Both the position numbers and the translations under genes were made by a program. Shown here piece after piece: positions 16,752 to 24,757 of a DNA stretch of 64,000 nt. Source of the DNA: Halalkalibacter nanhaiisediminis (GTDB lineage: Bacteria > Bacillota > Bacilli > Bacillales > Bacillaceae_D); assembly GCF_007830185.1 (NCBI RefSeq), contig NZ_VLKZ01000004.1, positions 1 through 64,000 of the forward strand, given 5' to 3'. The notes beneath the pieces were generated by a model, which worked only from the letters and a program-made list of their open reading frames with translations, did no database searches and was not told the origin of the DNA. How positions within the stretch are numbered: the stretch's first letter is position 1; each line of letters begins with the position of its first letter.

Positions 16752-17702
16752 ATGAAAGAATTATTAAATAAACAAATCTATTTTATTGGTGGCAAGGGAG
16801 GTGTTGGCAAGTCAACGTCTGCAGCCGCGATTTCCATGCTTTGTGCAAAACAAGGATTTAAAACGTTGCTTGTATCAACTGATCCAGCCCACAACGTCGG
16901 GGACATTTTTCATACGAAAATTGGCGGGAAGCAAAAGAAGCTAACTGACAACCTTTATGCAATGGAGATAGATCCTGAGCAGGAAACGAAAAAGTATATT
17001 CAAAGTGTAAAAGAAAACTTAAAGGGCATGATTAAATCGAGTCTAGTTGACGAGGTCCATCGGCAAATTGACACAGCTGCAACCACCCCTGGGGCAGATG
17101 AGGCGGCGATGTTTAATGCAATCTCATCGATTCTGTTAGAAGAAAAGGATAATTTTGATAAAATCGTCTTTGATACGGCACCAACGGGACATACCATTCG
17201 TCTTCTTACCCTTCCTGAGTTAATGGGAGTCTGGATTGATGGGATGGTGAAGAAGCGTAAGAAAATCAATACGAACTATTCGAATCTACTTAATGACGGG
17301 GAGCCTGTGGAAGATCCCATTTACGATACGCTTCAAAAGAGGAAGGAAAAGTTTGCTGCTGTCCGTAAACTATTACTTGATCAAGAGACGACTGGTTTTA
17401 TGTTTGTTCTTATTCCTGAGAGGCTGCCAATTTTAGAGACCGAACAAGCTGTTAAGCTACTAGCCAAGCATGACTTATATGTAGATACCCTTATCATTAA
17501 TAAAGTGTTACCAAATGAAGCGGATGGAAGTTTTCTACAAAGACGACGCGAAATCGAAAAAGAGTATCTACAAGTAATGGAGAAAACGTTTAAGAAACAA
17601 ATACTGATCCACATTCCTCTTTTTGAGGAGGATATCTCCTCGCTTCAAGCGTTGGAAGATTTTTCGGAGCATGTGGGTGAAGCTGTGTTAAAAAAAGCAT
17701 GA
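16752..17702 (+). CDS. ArsA/Get3-family ATPase
   Basis: A 316-aa single-domain P-loop ATPase. It has the deviant Walker A GGKGGVGKST (residues about 13-22), a switch region STDPAHNVGDIF (about 42-53), the DTAPTGHTIRLLTLPE motif (about 140) and IINKVLPNEADG (about 246). Get3/ArsA proteins are ATP-driven dimers that handle tail-anchored membrane proteins or arsenite. No CxxC zinc pair and none of the paired arsenite-binding cysteines are visible, so it is not a classical ArsA, and no arsB or arsR is nearby. It follows the CC-tail gene and cstA. Client unknown. Confidence 0.85.
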   Translation: MKELLNKQIYFIGGKGGVGKSTSAAAISMLCAKQGFKTLLVSTDPAHNVGDIFHTKIGGKQKKLTDNLYAMEIDPEQETKKYIQSVKENLKGMIKSSLVDEVHRQIDTAATTPGADEAAMFNAISSILLEEKDNFDKIVFDTAPTGHTIRLLTLPELMGVWIDGMVKKRKKINTNYSNLLNDGEPVEDPIYDTLQKRKEKFAAVRKLLLDQETTGFMFVLIPERLPILETEQAVKLLAKHDLYVDTLIINKVLPNEADGSFLQRRREIEKEYLQVMEKTFKKQILIHIPLFEEDISSLQALEDFSEHVGEAVLKKA

Positions 17703-17801
17703 TATAGAATGTTGCAGTGCTTATTTTCAAATAAATGTGTACTTCTGCTAAAAGGGGGTAAAGAACGACAAGAATAAAAAAGTAGAAGGAGTCGATAAAG
17801 A

Positions 17802-18125
17802 ATGAAGCGCGAAACGTATTATGTCTCAATTGACATGCCTGTCTTAAGTATTACAAAGACGAAGACACCAGATAATCTAATTCAATATGAAATTTATGCG
17901 ACAGAAGAGGAAAAAGATAAGCTATATGCGATGCTTGAAGAGGTAAGTGAGGATGATTTTGATCCTGAACAAATATTTGGACGACCATTCGATGAAAAAG
18001 CCGCTGATCGTGATAAAGATCAGACTCAAAAAGGATTACGTCAAGTTTATGAGTACGTCTATGAGCTCGGAACCGAGGAAACAAAGAAAATTCTAGCAGA
18101 TATCCGTCAAGTTGGAAAAGAATAA
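17802..18125 (+). CDS. Small acidic protein of unknown function
   Basis: A 107-aa protein that I do not recognise. The first half looks like beta strands (TYYVSIDMPVLSITKTKT, then IQYEIYATEEEKDKLYAML), the middle is Asp/Glu-rich and the C-terminal part is helical. It has no signal peptide or membrane segment. It is preceded by a good RBS (AGAAGGAG), lies 99 bp after the ArsA-like gene and is followed by a terminator. It may be the last gene of that unit or have its own promoter. Confidence 0.7.
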   Translation: MKRETYYVSIDMPVLSITKTKTPDNLIQYEIYATEEEKDKLYAMLEEVSEDDFDPEQIFGRPFDEKAADRDKDQTQKGLRQVYEYVYELGTEETKKILADIRQVGKE

Positions 18126-18128
18126 TCT

Positions 18129-18174
18129 AAAAGGGCAAGAAGGAGAAAGTTATGTTCTCTCTTCTTGCCCTTTT
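18129..18174 (+). terminator. Terminator of the ArsA-like gene cluster
   Basis: A 14-bp stem AAAAGGGCAAGAAG/CTTCTTGCCCTTTT. Confidence 0.85.
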
Positions 18175-18270
18175 ATAATCTTATTTCATGATCTTCTTAT
18201 TCTAATAATGCTAGGGTTCTCCACATGAAGTATATTCTATCCTAATTTAAGTATTCATTTTACAGAGAAA

Positions 18271-18293
18271 AGAAAGCGTTTACAAAATATAAT
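18271..18293 (+). promoter_or_regulatory. cre (CcpA) site and -10 box before the diol dehydratase operon
   Basis: AGAAAGCGTTTACA (18271-18284) fits the cre consensus at 13 of 14 positions. TATAAT (18288-18293) follows 3 nt later, so CcpA would sit on the promoter and repress the operon when sugar is available. No good -35 box was found, which fits a promoter that needs an activator. Confidence 0.7.
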
Positions 18294-18365
18294 TAAAATA
18301 AGTTGTGATATTGGAATTATTCAGTTTTATTTTGCCGTGGTGACATAATGAAAAGGGGTGTTTCT

Positions 18366-20051
18366 ATGAGTAGTAAAACAACATCTGTAAAACGTTCGAA
18401 GCGATTTCTCGTTCTTGAAGATCGACCTGTTAATAAGGATGGATTTGTTCAAGAATGGCCAGAGCAAGGTTTTGTCGCTATGTCGAGTCCAAATGATCCA
18501 ACACCATCTATTAAAATAGAAAGCGGCAGAATCGTTGAATTAGACGGTAAGAGCCGAGAAGAGTTTGATACGTTAGATCAATTTATAGCTGATTACACAA
18601 TTGACGCGGCTTCAGCTGAAGAAGTGATGAACATGGAAAGTTTAGCTATTGCGCGGAAATTAGTTGATATTAATGTGTCTCGTCGTCAGATTTTACAAAT
18701 TACAAAAGGGATGACGCCAGCGAAAGTCGTTGAAGTGTTAAATCATTTAAATGTTGTCGAGATGATGATGGCCCTTCAAAAAATGAGAGCAAGAAAGAAG
18801 CCGTCAAATCAATGTCACGTGACAAATGTACGTGACAATCCTGTATTAATGGCTGCTGATGCAGCAGAAGCTGGTAGCCTTGGTTTTGATGAACAAGAGA
18901 CGACAGTTGGGATCGTTCGTTATGCACCGTTTAATGCACTTGCTCTCCTCGTTGGCTCACAAACAGCTAGAAACGGTGTCATGACTCAGGATGCTCTTGA
19001 AGAGGCGACGGAATTGCGTTTGACGATGCTTGGCTTAACGACATACGCAGAAACGATTTCGATTTATGGAACGGAATCGGTTTTTATGGACGGGGATGAC
19101 ACTCCTTGGTCTAAGTCGTTTTTAGCGTCTGCTTATGCTTCAAGAGGCGCGAAAATGCGCTTTACATCTGGAACAGGTTCAGAAGTGCAAATGGCAGGTG
19201 CAGAAGGAAAGTCTATGCTTTATTTAGAAGTTCGCTGCGTCATGATGGCTAAAGGAGCAGGTGTACAAGGATTACAAAATGGATCAATCAGTTGTATTGG
19301 CATTCCTGCATCTGTTCCAAGTGGTATTCGTGCCGTTCTAGCTGAAAACTTAGCGACAACAATGTTTGATCTTGAAGTTGCTTCAGGTAACGATCAAACG
19401 TTTTCCCATTCTGAAATTAGAAGAAGCGCGAAAATGTTATGTCAAATGCTCCCAGGAACCGATTTTATTTTTTCTGGATTTAGTGCTGTCCCGAACAGTG
19501 ATGATATGTTTGCGGGATCGAATATGGACTCCTCTGACCTTGATGATTATTTAGTAATTCAACGCGATATGATGGTTGACGGTGGTTTGAAACCGGTTGA
19601 AGAGGATCAGATCATTCAAGTTCGTTATAAAGCAGCAAAAGCGATGCAGGCAATTTTTGAAGAGCTTGGTTTTCCTGAAATAACAGAAGAAGAAATCGAT
19701 GCTGCAACATATGCAAATGGTAGTGAGGATATGCCAAAACGTAATGTCGTTGAAGATTTAAAAGCGGCAGAGCGGATTATTAAAGAAGGAATTACAGGCT
19801 TTGATGTTGCGCTTATTTTGGCTAGACGTGGCTTTCCAGAAGCGGCAGAGCGAATTTTTAATATGTTAAAGCAGCGAGTAGCAGGGGATTACTTGCATAC
19901 ATCGGCGATCATAGATGAAAACAATCTCGTCATTAGCGCTGTAAATAATGAAAATGATTATACAGGTCCAGGAACGGGTTATCGTCTAAGTGAGGAGCGT
20001 TGGAATGAGATTAAAAATATTAGGCAAGCCATTAGCCCAAGTGACTATTAA
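18366..20051 (+). CDS. pduC: B12-dependent propanediol/glycerol dehydratase, large subunit
   Basis: A 561-aa catalytic subunit of the diol/glycerol dehydratase family: the TIM barrel in which adenosylcobalamin radical chemistry turns 1,2-propanediol into propanal or glycerol into 3-hydroxypropanal. Typical segments are RPVNKDGFVQEWPEQGFVAM near the N-terminus, AADAAEAGSLGFDEQETTVG, FTSGTGSEVQMAGAEGKSML, SISCIGIPASVPSGIRAVLA and DFIFSGFSAVPNSDDMFAGS. The start at ATG 18366 has AAAAGGGGTG in front; an in-frame ATG 18 nt upstream is weaker. First gene of a six-gene operon under a cre site. Diol and glycerol preference cannot be separated by eye. Confidence 0.95.
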   Translation: MSSKTTSVKRSKRFLVLEDRPVNKDGFVQEWPEQGFVAMSSPNDPTPSIKIESGRIVELDGKSREEFDTLDQFIADYTIDAASAEEVMNMESLAIARKLVDINVSRRQILQITKGMTPAKVVEVLNHLNVVEMMMALQKMRARKKPSNQCHVTNVRDNPVLMAADAAEAGSLGFDEQETTVGIVRYAPFNALALLVGSQTARNGVMTQDALEEATELRLTMLGLTTYAETISIYGTESVFMDGDDTPWSKSFLASAYASRGAKMRFTSGTGSEVQMAGAEGKSMLYLEVRCVMMAKGAGVQGLQNGSISCIGIPASVPSGIRAVLAENLATTMFDLEVASGNDQTFSHSEIRRSAKMLCQMLPGTDFIFSGFSAVPNSDDMFAGSNMDSSDLDDYLVIQRDMMVDGGLKPVEEDQIIQVRYKAAKAMQAIFEELGFPEITEEEIDAATYANGSEDMPKRNVVEDLKAAERIIKEGITGFDVALILARRGFPEAAERIFNMLKQRVAGDYLHTSAIIDENNLVISAVNNENDYTGPGTGYRLSEERWNEIKNIRQAISPSDY

Positions 20052-20072
20052 ATAGAGAGGGGAGGAATGAAG

Positions 20073-20663
20073 ATGGCAGTCGGCATGTTTTCCATTGATA
20101 TGAACATGAAAGACCTAGAGAAGGCGAAAAAAGGAACAAATCCGCAAGAAGTGGTTATTGCTGTTTCTCCTGCATTTGGGAAAGAAATGAGCAAAACGAT
20201 TATTAAAGAAGAACATGCAAAAGTGCTAAGGGAAATCATTTCAGGGATTGAGGAGCAAGGGGGCATCCCACGAGTGATACGAAGCTATCATACAGCCGAT
20301 TTAGCCTTTATGGGGCATGAAGCTGCGAAGTTAAGTGGATCGGGCATTGGCATTGGATTGCAATCTCGGGGTACGACCGTTATTCATCAAAAAGATTTAG
20401 ATCCGTTAAGTAATCTGGAATTGTTTCCGCAATCGCCATTAATAACGCTTGAGACGTACCGAGCCATTGGTCGAAATGCAGCCCTGTATGCACTTGGTGA
20501 GAGTGTCGATCCTGTTCCTGTTGTCAATGACCAAATGGCAAGGCCGAGATACCAAGCGATTGCAGCGATCTTATATTTGAAAGAAGCACAATACGTGATG
20601 AGAAACCATAAATCAGTAGATGTTGAGTATTCGTTTGCAATTAAAGAGGAGGGGATTGGATGA
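20073..20663 (+). CDS. pduD: Propanediol/glycerol dehydratase, medium subunit
   Basis: A 196-aa subunit; with the small subunit it holds the cobalamin cofactor against the large subunit. Family stretches are EVVIAVSPAFGKEMSKTI, IRSYHTADLAFMGHEAAKLS and GIGIGLQSRGTTVIHQKDL. The N-terminal extension that targets PduD to microcompartments in enteric bacteria appears to be absent, in line with the missing shell genes. The start at 20073 sits 7 nt after GGAGG. It overlaps the small-subunit gene by 4 nt (ATGA). Confidence 0.93.
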   Translation: MAVGMFSIDMNMKDLEKAKKGTNPQEVVIAVSPAFGKEMSKTIIKEEHAKVLREIISGIEEQGGIPRVIRSYHTADLAFMGHEAAKLSGSGIGIGLQSRGTTVIHQKDLDPLSNLELFPQSPLITLETYRAIGRNAALYALGESVDPVPVVNDQMARPRYQAIAAILYLKEAQYVMRNHKSVDVEYSFAIKEEGIG

Positions 20664-21079
20664 GCTTAACTAAGAAGGATTATCCATTAGGAACGAATAG
20701 GCCAGATCTCTTATTTACACCGACGAAAAAAAACTATGAAGAATTGACATTAGAAGCAGCCTTAAAAGGAGAAGTTTCAAGTGAGGATATGCGTATCAGT
20801 CCAGAGACATTGTTGATGCAAGCTGAAATTGCTGAAAGCTTGGAAAGGGACCAGTTAGGCAGGAACTTCAGACGAGCTGCTGAGCTGATTAACATATCTG
20901 ATGAAAGAATTCTTGAAATTTATAATGCGCTTAGACCAAATCGTTCGACAAAAGAAGAGTTACTTGCCATCGCCGATGAGCTAGAGCAGCAGTACAATGC
21001 AGTCGAAAATGCGAAACTAGTAATTGAAGCTGCGGAAGTATATGAAAGACGTGGTATTCTGCGTCAAGAAGAGGAATAA
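20660..21079 (+). CDS. pduE: Propanediol/glycerol dehydratase, small subunit
   Basis: A 139-aa, mostly helical subunit with family segments DYPLGTNRPDLLFTPTKK, LMQAEIAESLERDQLGRNF with RRAAEL, and EIYNALRPNRSTKEELL. It is translationally coupled to the medium subunit (ATGA overlap) and lies 2 bp before the reactivase gene. It completes the alpha2-beta2-gamma2 dehydratase. Confidence 0.94.
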   Translation: MSLTKKDYPLGTNRPDLLFTPTKKNYEELTLEAALKGEVSSEDMRISPETLLMQAEIAESLERDQLGRNFRRAAELINISDERILEIYNALRPNRSTKEELLAIADELEQQYNAVENAKLVIEAAEVYERRGILRQEEE

Positions 21080-21081
21080 GG

Positions 21082-22926
21082 ATGAACAAGCAAATCATTG
21101 CTGGAATTGATATTGGAAATTCATCAACAGAGGTAGCGATTGCAAAAATCAGTGAGACGGAGACTGAATTTCTTACCCAGCATTTAGTTCCGACAACAGG
21201 AGTAAAAGGGACGGTTGATAACATTAAAGGTGTGACAAAATGCTTGAAGAAGGCAGTCTCTAAAGCAGGTCTGGACCTTTCGGCTATTGACCTCATCCGT
21301 ATTAATGATGCTGTACCTGTTATCGGCGATTTGGCAATGGATTTAATTAGTGAAACGGTGATCACAGAATCTTCGATGATTGGTCATAATCCTGACACAC
21401 CAGGAGGGGCAGGTCTTGGTGTTGGGCAAACGATTGTTATTGATCAATTAAATGAAGGACTGGATGATCAGACAGACTTTATTGTCGTCGTTCCTAAATC
21501 GTTTGATTATGAGATAGTCGCTTTTATCATCAATAAAGCTATGAAAAAAGGGATCTCTATCACAGGCGCAATTGTTCAAAAAGATGACGGTGTGTTAATT
21601 CATAACCGTTTAGATCAGTTGATTCCGATTGTCGATGAAGTAAAGATGATTGAAAAGGTTCCAATTGGTAAGCTAGCTGCAGTTGAAGTGGCTTTACCTG
21701 GACATGTGATTAGAATGCTAAGTAATCCATATGGTTTATCGACTGTGTTCGGTTTGAGTCCAGATGAGACAAAACAGATAGCTCCAGTTGCGAAATCACT
21801 TGTTGGAAATCGTTCTGCGGTTGTCATCCGTACACCTCAAGGAGAAATTGTTGAACGGAAAATTGAAGCTGGAAGTATGACACTAATTGGTGAGAAATCT
21901 CATGTTCAAATTTCGATTAATGACGGCTCCGAAGTCATTATGGAGGCGTATAAGAAGATTGGGAGATTAATTGATGTAAGGGGAGAAACGGGGACCAATG
22001 TTGGCGGAATGTTAAATGGGCTAAGACAGGATTTAGCTGATTTGACAGGTCAGGATATGAACGAAATTTATATTACAGACCTATTAGCGGTTGATGCTGG
22101 AATTCCTACTTCAATTAGTGGAGCAATGGCTGGTGAATTGTCGATGGAAAGCGGTGTCGCTTTAGCCTCTATGGTCAAGACGGAAAAAGTGTCGATTACA
22201 AAAGTAGCACAGCTTTTAGAAAAGGAAATTGGCATACCAGTAGAAGTTGGCGGAGTAGAGGCGGAAATGGCCATTAGGGGTGCGCTGACGACACCAGGAA
22301 CGGAGAAACCAATCGTCATCCTTGATATGGGTGGGGGCTCAACTGATGCTGCAACGATTGATGAGAAAGATAAGATGTGTACGACTCACTTAGCTGGTGC
22401 AGGTGATATGGTCACCATGCTCATTAACTCTGAGTTGGCTCTTTCAAATCAAGAACTAGCGGAGAAAATCAAAAAATATCCGTTAGGCAAGGTTCTCAGT
22501 TTATTCCATATGCAGCTAGAGGATGGCACAATTCTCTTCTCAGAAAAACAGTATCCACCTTACACATTTGGAAAAGTGGTGATTCGTGAAGAGGAAGGGT
22601 TAACACCACTCCCTATTCGTGAATCGATTGAAAAAATACGTTCAATTCGTCGTGATGCCAAAAGAAAAGTATTTGTCACTAATGCATTACGGGCATTAGA
22701 GCAGGTCATACCGACAAACAATATTAGGCATATTTCCTTTGTGGTCATGCTTGGTGGGTCTGCTCTCGATTTTGAAATTCCGCAAATGATTACGGAGGAA
22801 TTATCGAAATACGGGATTGTTGCAGGTTTTGCCAATGTGAGAGGAACAGAAGGCCCACGAAATGCAGTAGCAACAGGCTTAGTTCTTTCATCAAAGGTTA
22901 AAAGAGGTACAGTACATGGAGCATAA
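21082..22926 (+). CDS. ddrA: Diol/glycerol dehydratase reactivase, large (ATPase) subunit
   Basis: A 614-aa chaperone-like ATPase that releases inactivated cobalamin from the dehydratase so the enzyme can be reloaded. It has the actin/Hsp70-like phosphate loops IAGIDIGNSSTEVAIAKI at the N-terminus and IVILDMGGGSTDAATIDEKD (about 412), the DdrA insert NTPGG-like DTPGGAGLGVG, and the C-terminal VVMLGGSALDFEIPQMITE. Length and order match DdrA/PduG. It overlaps the small reactivase gene by 11 nt. RBS AAGAGGAATAAGG. Confidence 0.95.
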   Translation: MNKQIIAGIDIGNSSTEVAIAKISETETEFLTQHLVPTTGVKGTVDNIKGVTKCLKKAVSKAGLDLSAIDLIRINDAVPVIGDLAMDLISETVITESSMIGHNPDTPGGAGLGVGQTIVIDQLNEGLDDQTDFIVVVPKSFDYEIVAFIINKAMKKGISITGAIVQKDDGVLIHNRLDQLIPIVDEVKMIEKVPIGKLAAVEVALPGHVIRMLSNPYGLSTVFGLSPDETKQIAPVAKSLVGNRSAVVIRTPQGEIVERKIEAGSMTLIGEKSHVQISINDGSEVIMEAYKKIGRLIDVRGETGTNVGGMLNGLRQDLADLTGQDMNEIYITDLLAVDAGIPTSISGAMAGELSMESGVALASMVKTEKVSITKVAQLLEKEIGIPVEVGGVEAEMAIRGALTTPGTEKPIVILDMGGGSTDAATIDEKDKMCTTHLAGAGDMVTMLINSELALSNQELAEKIKKYPLGKVLSLFHMQLEDGTILFSEKQYPPYTFGKVVIREEEGLTPLPIRESIEKIRSIRRDAKRKVFVTNALRALEQVIPTNNIRHISFVVMLGGSALDFEIPQMITEELSKYGIVAGFANVRGTEGPRNAVATGLVLSSKVKRGTVHGA

Positions 22927-23254
22927 GCGTATCTTTATTCCAATCTTACATCGAGAGGACATTGAACCGTGTGCTTTAAAAGAGGTATGTGCAGGCCTTG
23001 AGGAAGAGGGAGTTCCATATCTGTTGAAGCAGATTAAACATGAAAATCAGAATGATAGCTTTACACCTCTTCAAGTAAAAGTGGTGATAGAGGATGATAA
23101 AATGATGGTATACCATGAAAAGATCGTTTCAGGAGAGCCTTACATTACCGAAAAGAAAGGGAATGAAAGATTACTCGGTAAAAATGCTGCAAGACTTGTG
23201 AAAGGTTTACCACTTACATTTGTCGGAGAACATGAAAGAAGTTTCTCAAATTGA
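22916..23254 (+). CDS. ddrB: Diol/glycerol dehydratase reactivase, small subunit
   Basis: A 112-aa subunit resembling the dehydratase beta subunit. IFIPILHREDIEPCALKEVC starts it, GLEEEGVPYLLKQI follows and RLLGKNAARLVKGLPL closes it. It swaps with the dehydratase beta subunit during cofactor release. It starts inside the end of ddrA and is followed 15 bp later by the HbpS-like gene. Confidence 0.9.
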   Translation: MEHKRIFIPILHREDIEPCALKEVCAGLEEEGVPYLLKQIKHENQNDSFTPLQVKVVIEDDKMMVYHEKIVSGEPYITEKKGNERLLGKNAARLVKGLPLTFVGEHERSFSN

Positions 23255-23269
23255 AAAAGGAGGGCAATG

Positions 23270-23692
23270 ATGACAAAGATCAATCTTGAAATGGCTAAAG
23301 AAATGATTGCTGGTGCTGAGAAAAAAGCAAATGAAATTGGTGTACCGATGGTCATTACGATCGTTGATGAGGGTGGGAATTTTATCGCAAGCCATCGTAT
23401 GGATGATGCGTTATTAGTGAGCATTGATATTGCTCTTAATAAGGCATGGACGTCAGTAGCATTAAAAATGCCAACAAATAACCTCCCACGTTTAACAGAA
23501 CCTGGAGGAGAGCTTTATGGGATAAACACCACGAATAATAGCAGAATCGTCGTCTTTGGTGGAGGCATTCCATTAGAAGAGGATGGAAAGATTGTTGGCG
23601 CAGTAGGGGTAAGTGGCGGATCGGTTGCTCATGATATTGAAGTGGCTGAAGCTGCAGTTTCAGTCTTTGAAACTCTCTTGATAAACAAGTAG
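23270..23692 (+). CDS. GlcG/HbpS-like (PduO C-terminal) domain protein
   Basis: A 140-aa single-domain protein of the heme-degradation/GlcG family, with VPMVITIVDEGGNFIASHRM (about 23-42), ALNKAWTSVALKMPT and IVGAVGVSGGSVAHDIEVAE. The same domain forms the C-terminal half of PduO and the DhaG-type proteins of glycerol operons; it binds heme or corrinoid in some members. Last gene of the dehydratase operon. The second of two adjacent ATGs (23270) has better spacing to AAGGAGGG. The precise role is unknown. Confidence 0.85.
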   Translation: MTKINLEMAKEMIAGAEKKANEIGVPMVITIVDEGGNFIASHRMDDALLVSIDIALNKAWTSVALKMPTNNLPRLTEPGGELYGINTTNNSRIVVFGGGIPLEEDGKIVGAVGVSGGSVAHDIEVAEAAVSVFETLLINK

Positions 23693-23744
23693 TTTTGCAT
23701 AAATGAGCTTTGTTCACCATAAATAATTAAATAGTGGAGATGTA

Positions 23745-23793
23745 AGTCCTTCCTTAGGAAATGAAATATGTAAATATAAGGAGGGGCTTTTCT
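23745..23793 (+). terminator. Terminator of the dehydratase operon
   Basis: A 12-bp stem AGTCCTTCCTTA/TAAGGAGGGGCT with G-U pairs and a 20-nt loop, followed by TTTCT. Confidence 0.65.
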
Positions 23794-23859
23794 AATTGGC
23801 TCATATATAATACTATTAGTAACAGGGAATTAAATCTGATTTTTCAGTAAATTAATAAT

Positions 23860-23873
23860 TGAAAGCGATTTCA
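23860..23873 (+). promoter_or_regulatory. cre (CcpA) site before the two-component genes
   Basis: TGAAAGCGATTTCA is a full match to TGWAANCGNTNWCA, 26 bp before the response regulator start. Confidence 0.75.
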
Positions 23874-23898
23874 ATAGTATTAGTTAGGGAGGTAATCG

Positions 23899-24669
23899 AT
23901 GAATCTCTTAATTGTTGACGATGAGCCACTTGAGAGAGAAGTATTAATGGATGTTGTCAAAAAGAATCGTATTGGAATTACACATTGTCTAGAAGCTGTA
24001 AACGGAGCTTCTGCCCTTGAGATCGTGACAAGCGAGTCTATTGATATAGTCGTGATGGATATAAAAATGCCAGTCATGGACGGCATTACTGCTGCAAAGG
24101 TCATGAAAGAGAGAAGGCCTCATTTAAAAGTATTGTTTTTGACTGCTTATAACGAATTTGATTATGCGTTGCAAACCATTAAGCTTGGTGCAGTCGATTA
24201 TCTCTTAAAGCCTGTTCGCCCTGATGAATTTATTCAAGCGTTAAAAAAGGTGATTGGACCGACGAGTGATCAAACAAGTGAAGAGATCCATCAACATCAG
24301 TCAAATAACATTATCGAGACGATTACGACATTTATTCATGATCATGTAGAGGAAAAGCTCACACTAGTGCAACTATCTGAATTCGTGCATCTTCACTCCC
24401 AATACGTCAGTCGTTTATTCAAACAAGAAATGGGGATGACATTAACTGACTATATTACTGTAAGCAGAATTGAAAAAGCGAAGGAACTATTAGCTAATAG
24501 CACAAAAACAATTGCTGACATTAGTGAACAGTGTGGTTTTACAGACCCTAACTATTTTACGAGAGTGTTCAAAAAATTGGAAGGTTGTCCACCAAAGCAA
24601 TATAGAGAGAATGAACAGCAATTGAAAAGAGAAAAGGTAAACAGGCAATATTTTAATAAAATCATGTGA
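23899..24669 (+). CDS. AraC-type response regulator, partner of the PocR kinase
   Basis: A 256-aa regulator. Its receiver domain (1-115) has the acidic pair DDEP (7-10), phospho-acceptor Asp in VVMDIKMPVMDG (about 54), the Thr in LFLTAYNEFDYA and Lys in YLLKPVRPDEF. The C-terminal AraC DNA-binding domain (about 145-240) shows two helix-turn-helix units, LTLVQLSEFVHLHSQYVSRL and IADISEQCGFTDPNYFTRVF. It is a YesN-like regulator that probably activates the dehydratase promoter. The kinase gene follows after 76-88 bp. Confidence 0.9.
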   Translation: MNLLIVDDEPLEREVLMDVVKKNRIGITHCLEAVNGASALEIVTSESIDIVVMDIKMPVMDGITAAKVMKERRPHLKVLFLTAYNEFDYALQTIKLGAVDYLLKPVRPDEFIQALKKVIGPTSDQTSEEIHQHQSNNIIETITTFIHDHVEEKLTLVQLSEFVHLHSQYVSRLFKQEMGMTLTDYITVSRIEKAKELLANSTKTIADISEQCGFTDPNYFTRVFKKLEGCPPKQYRENEQQLKREKVNRQYFNKIM

Positions 24670-24757
24670 AGAATCAACCTCGGCAATCAAATTTTCGTTT
24701 TTGATAGGTTTACTATTATGCTTTTTAAAGTAGGGAGGGCTTATCATTATTAAGAAT

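Noticed and set aside
20931-21365. 144-codon minus-strand frame
   Set aside because: Antisense to pduE and ddrA, which have clear family matches.
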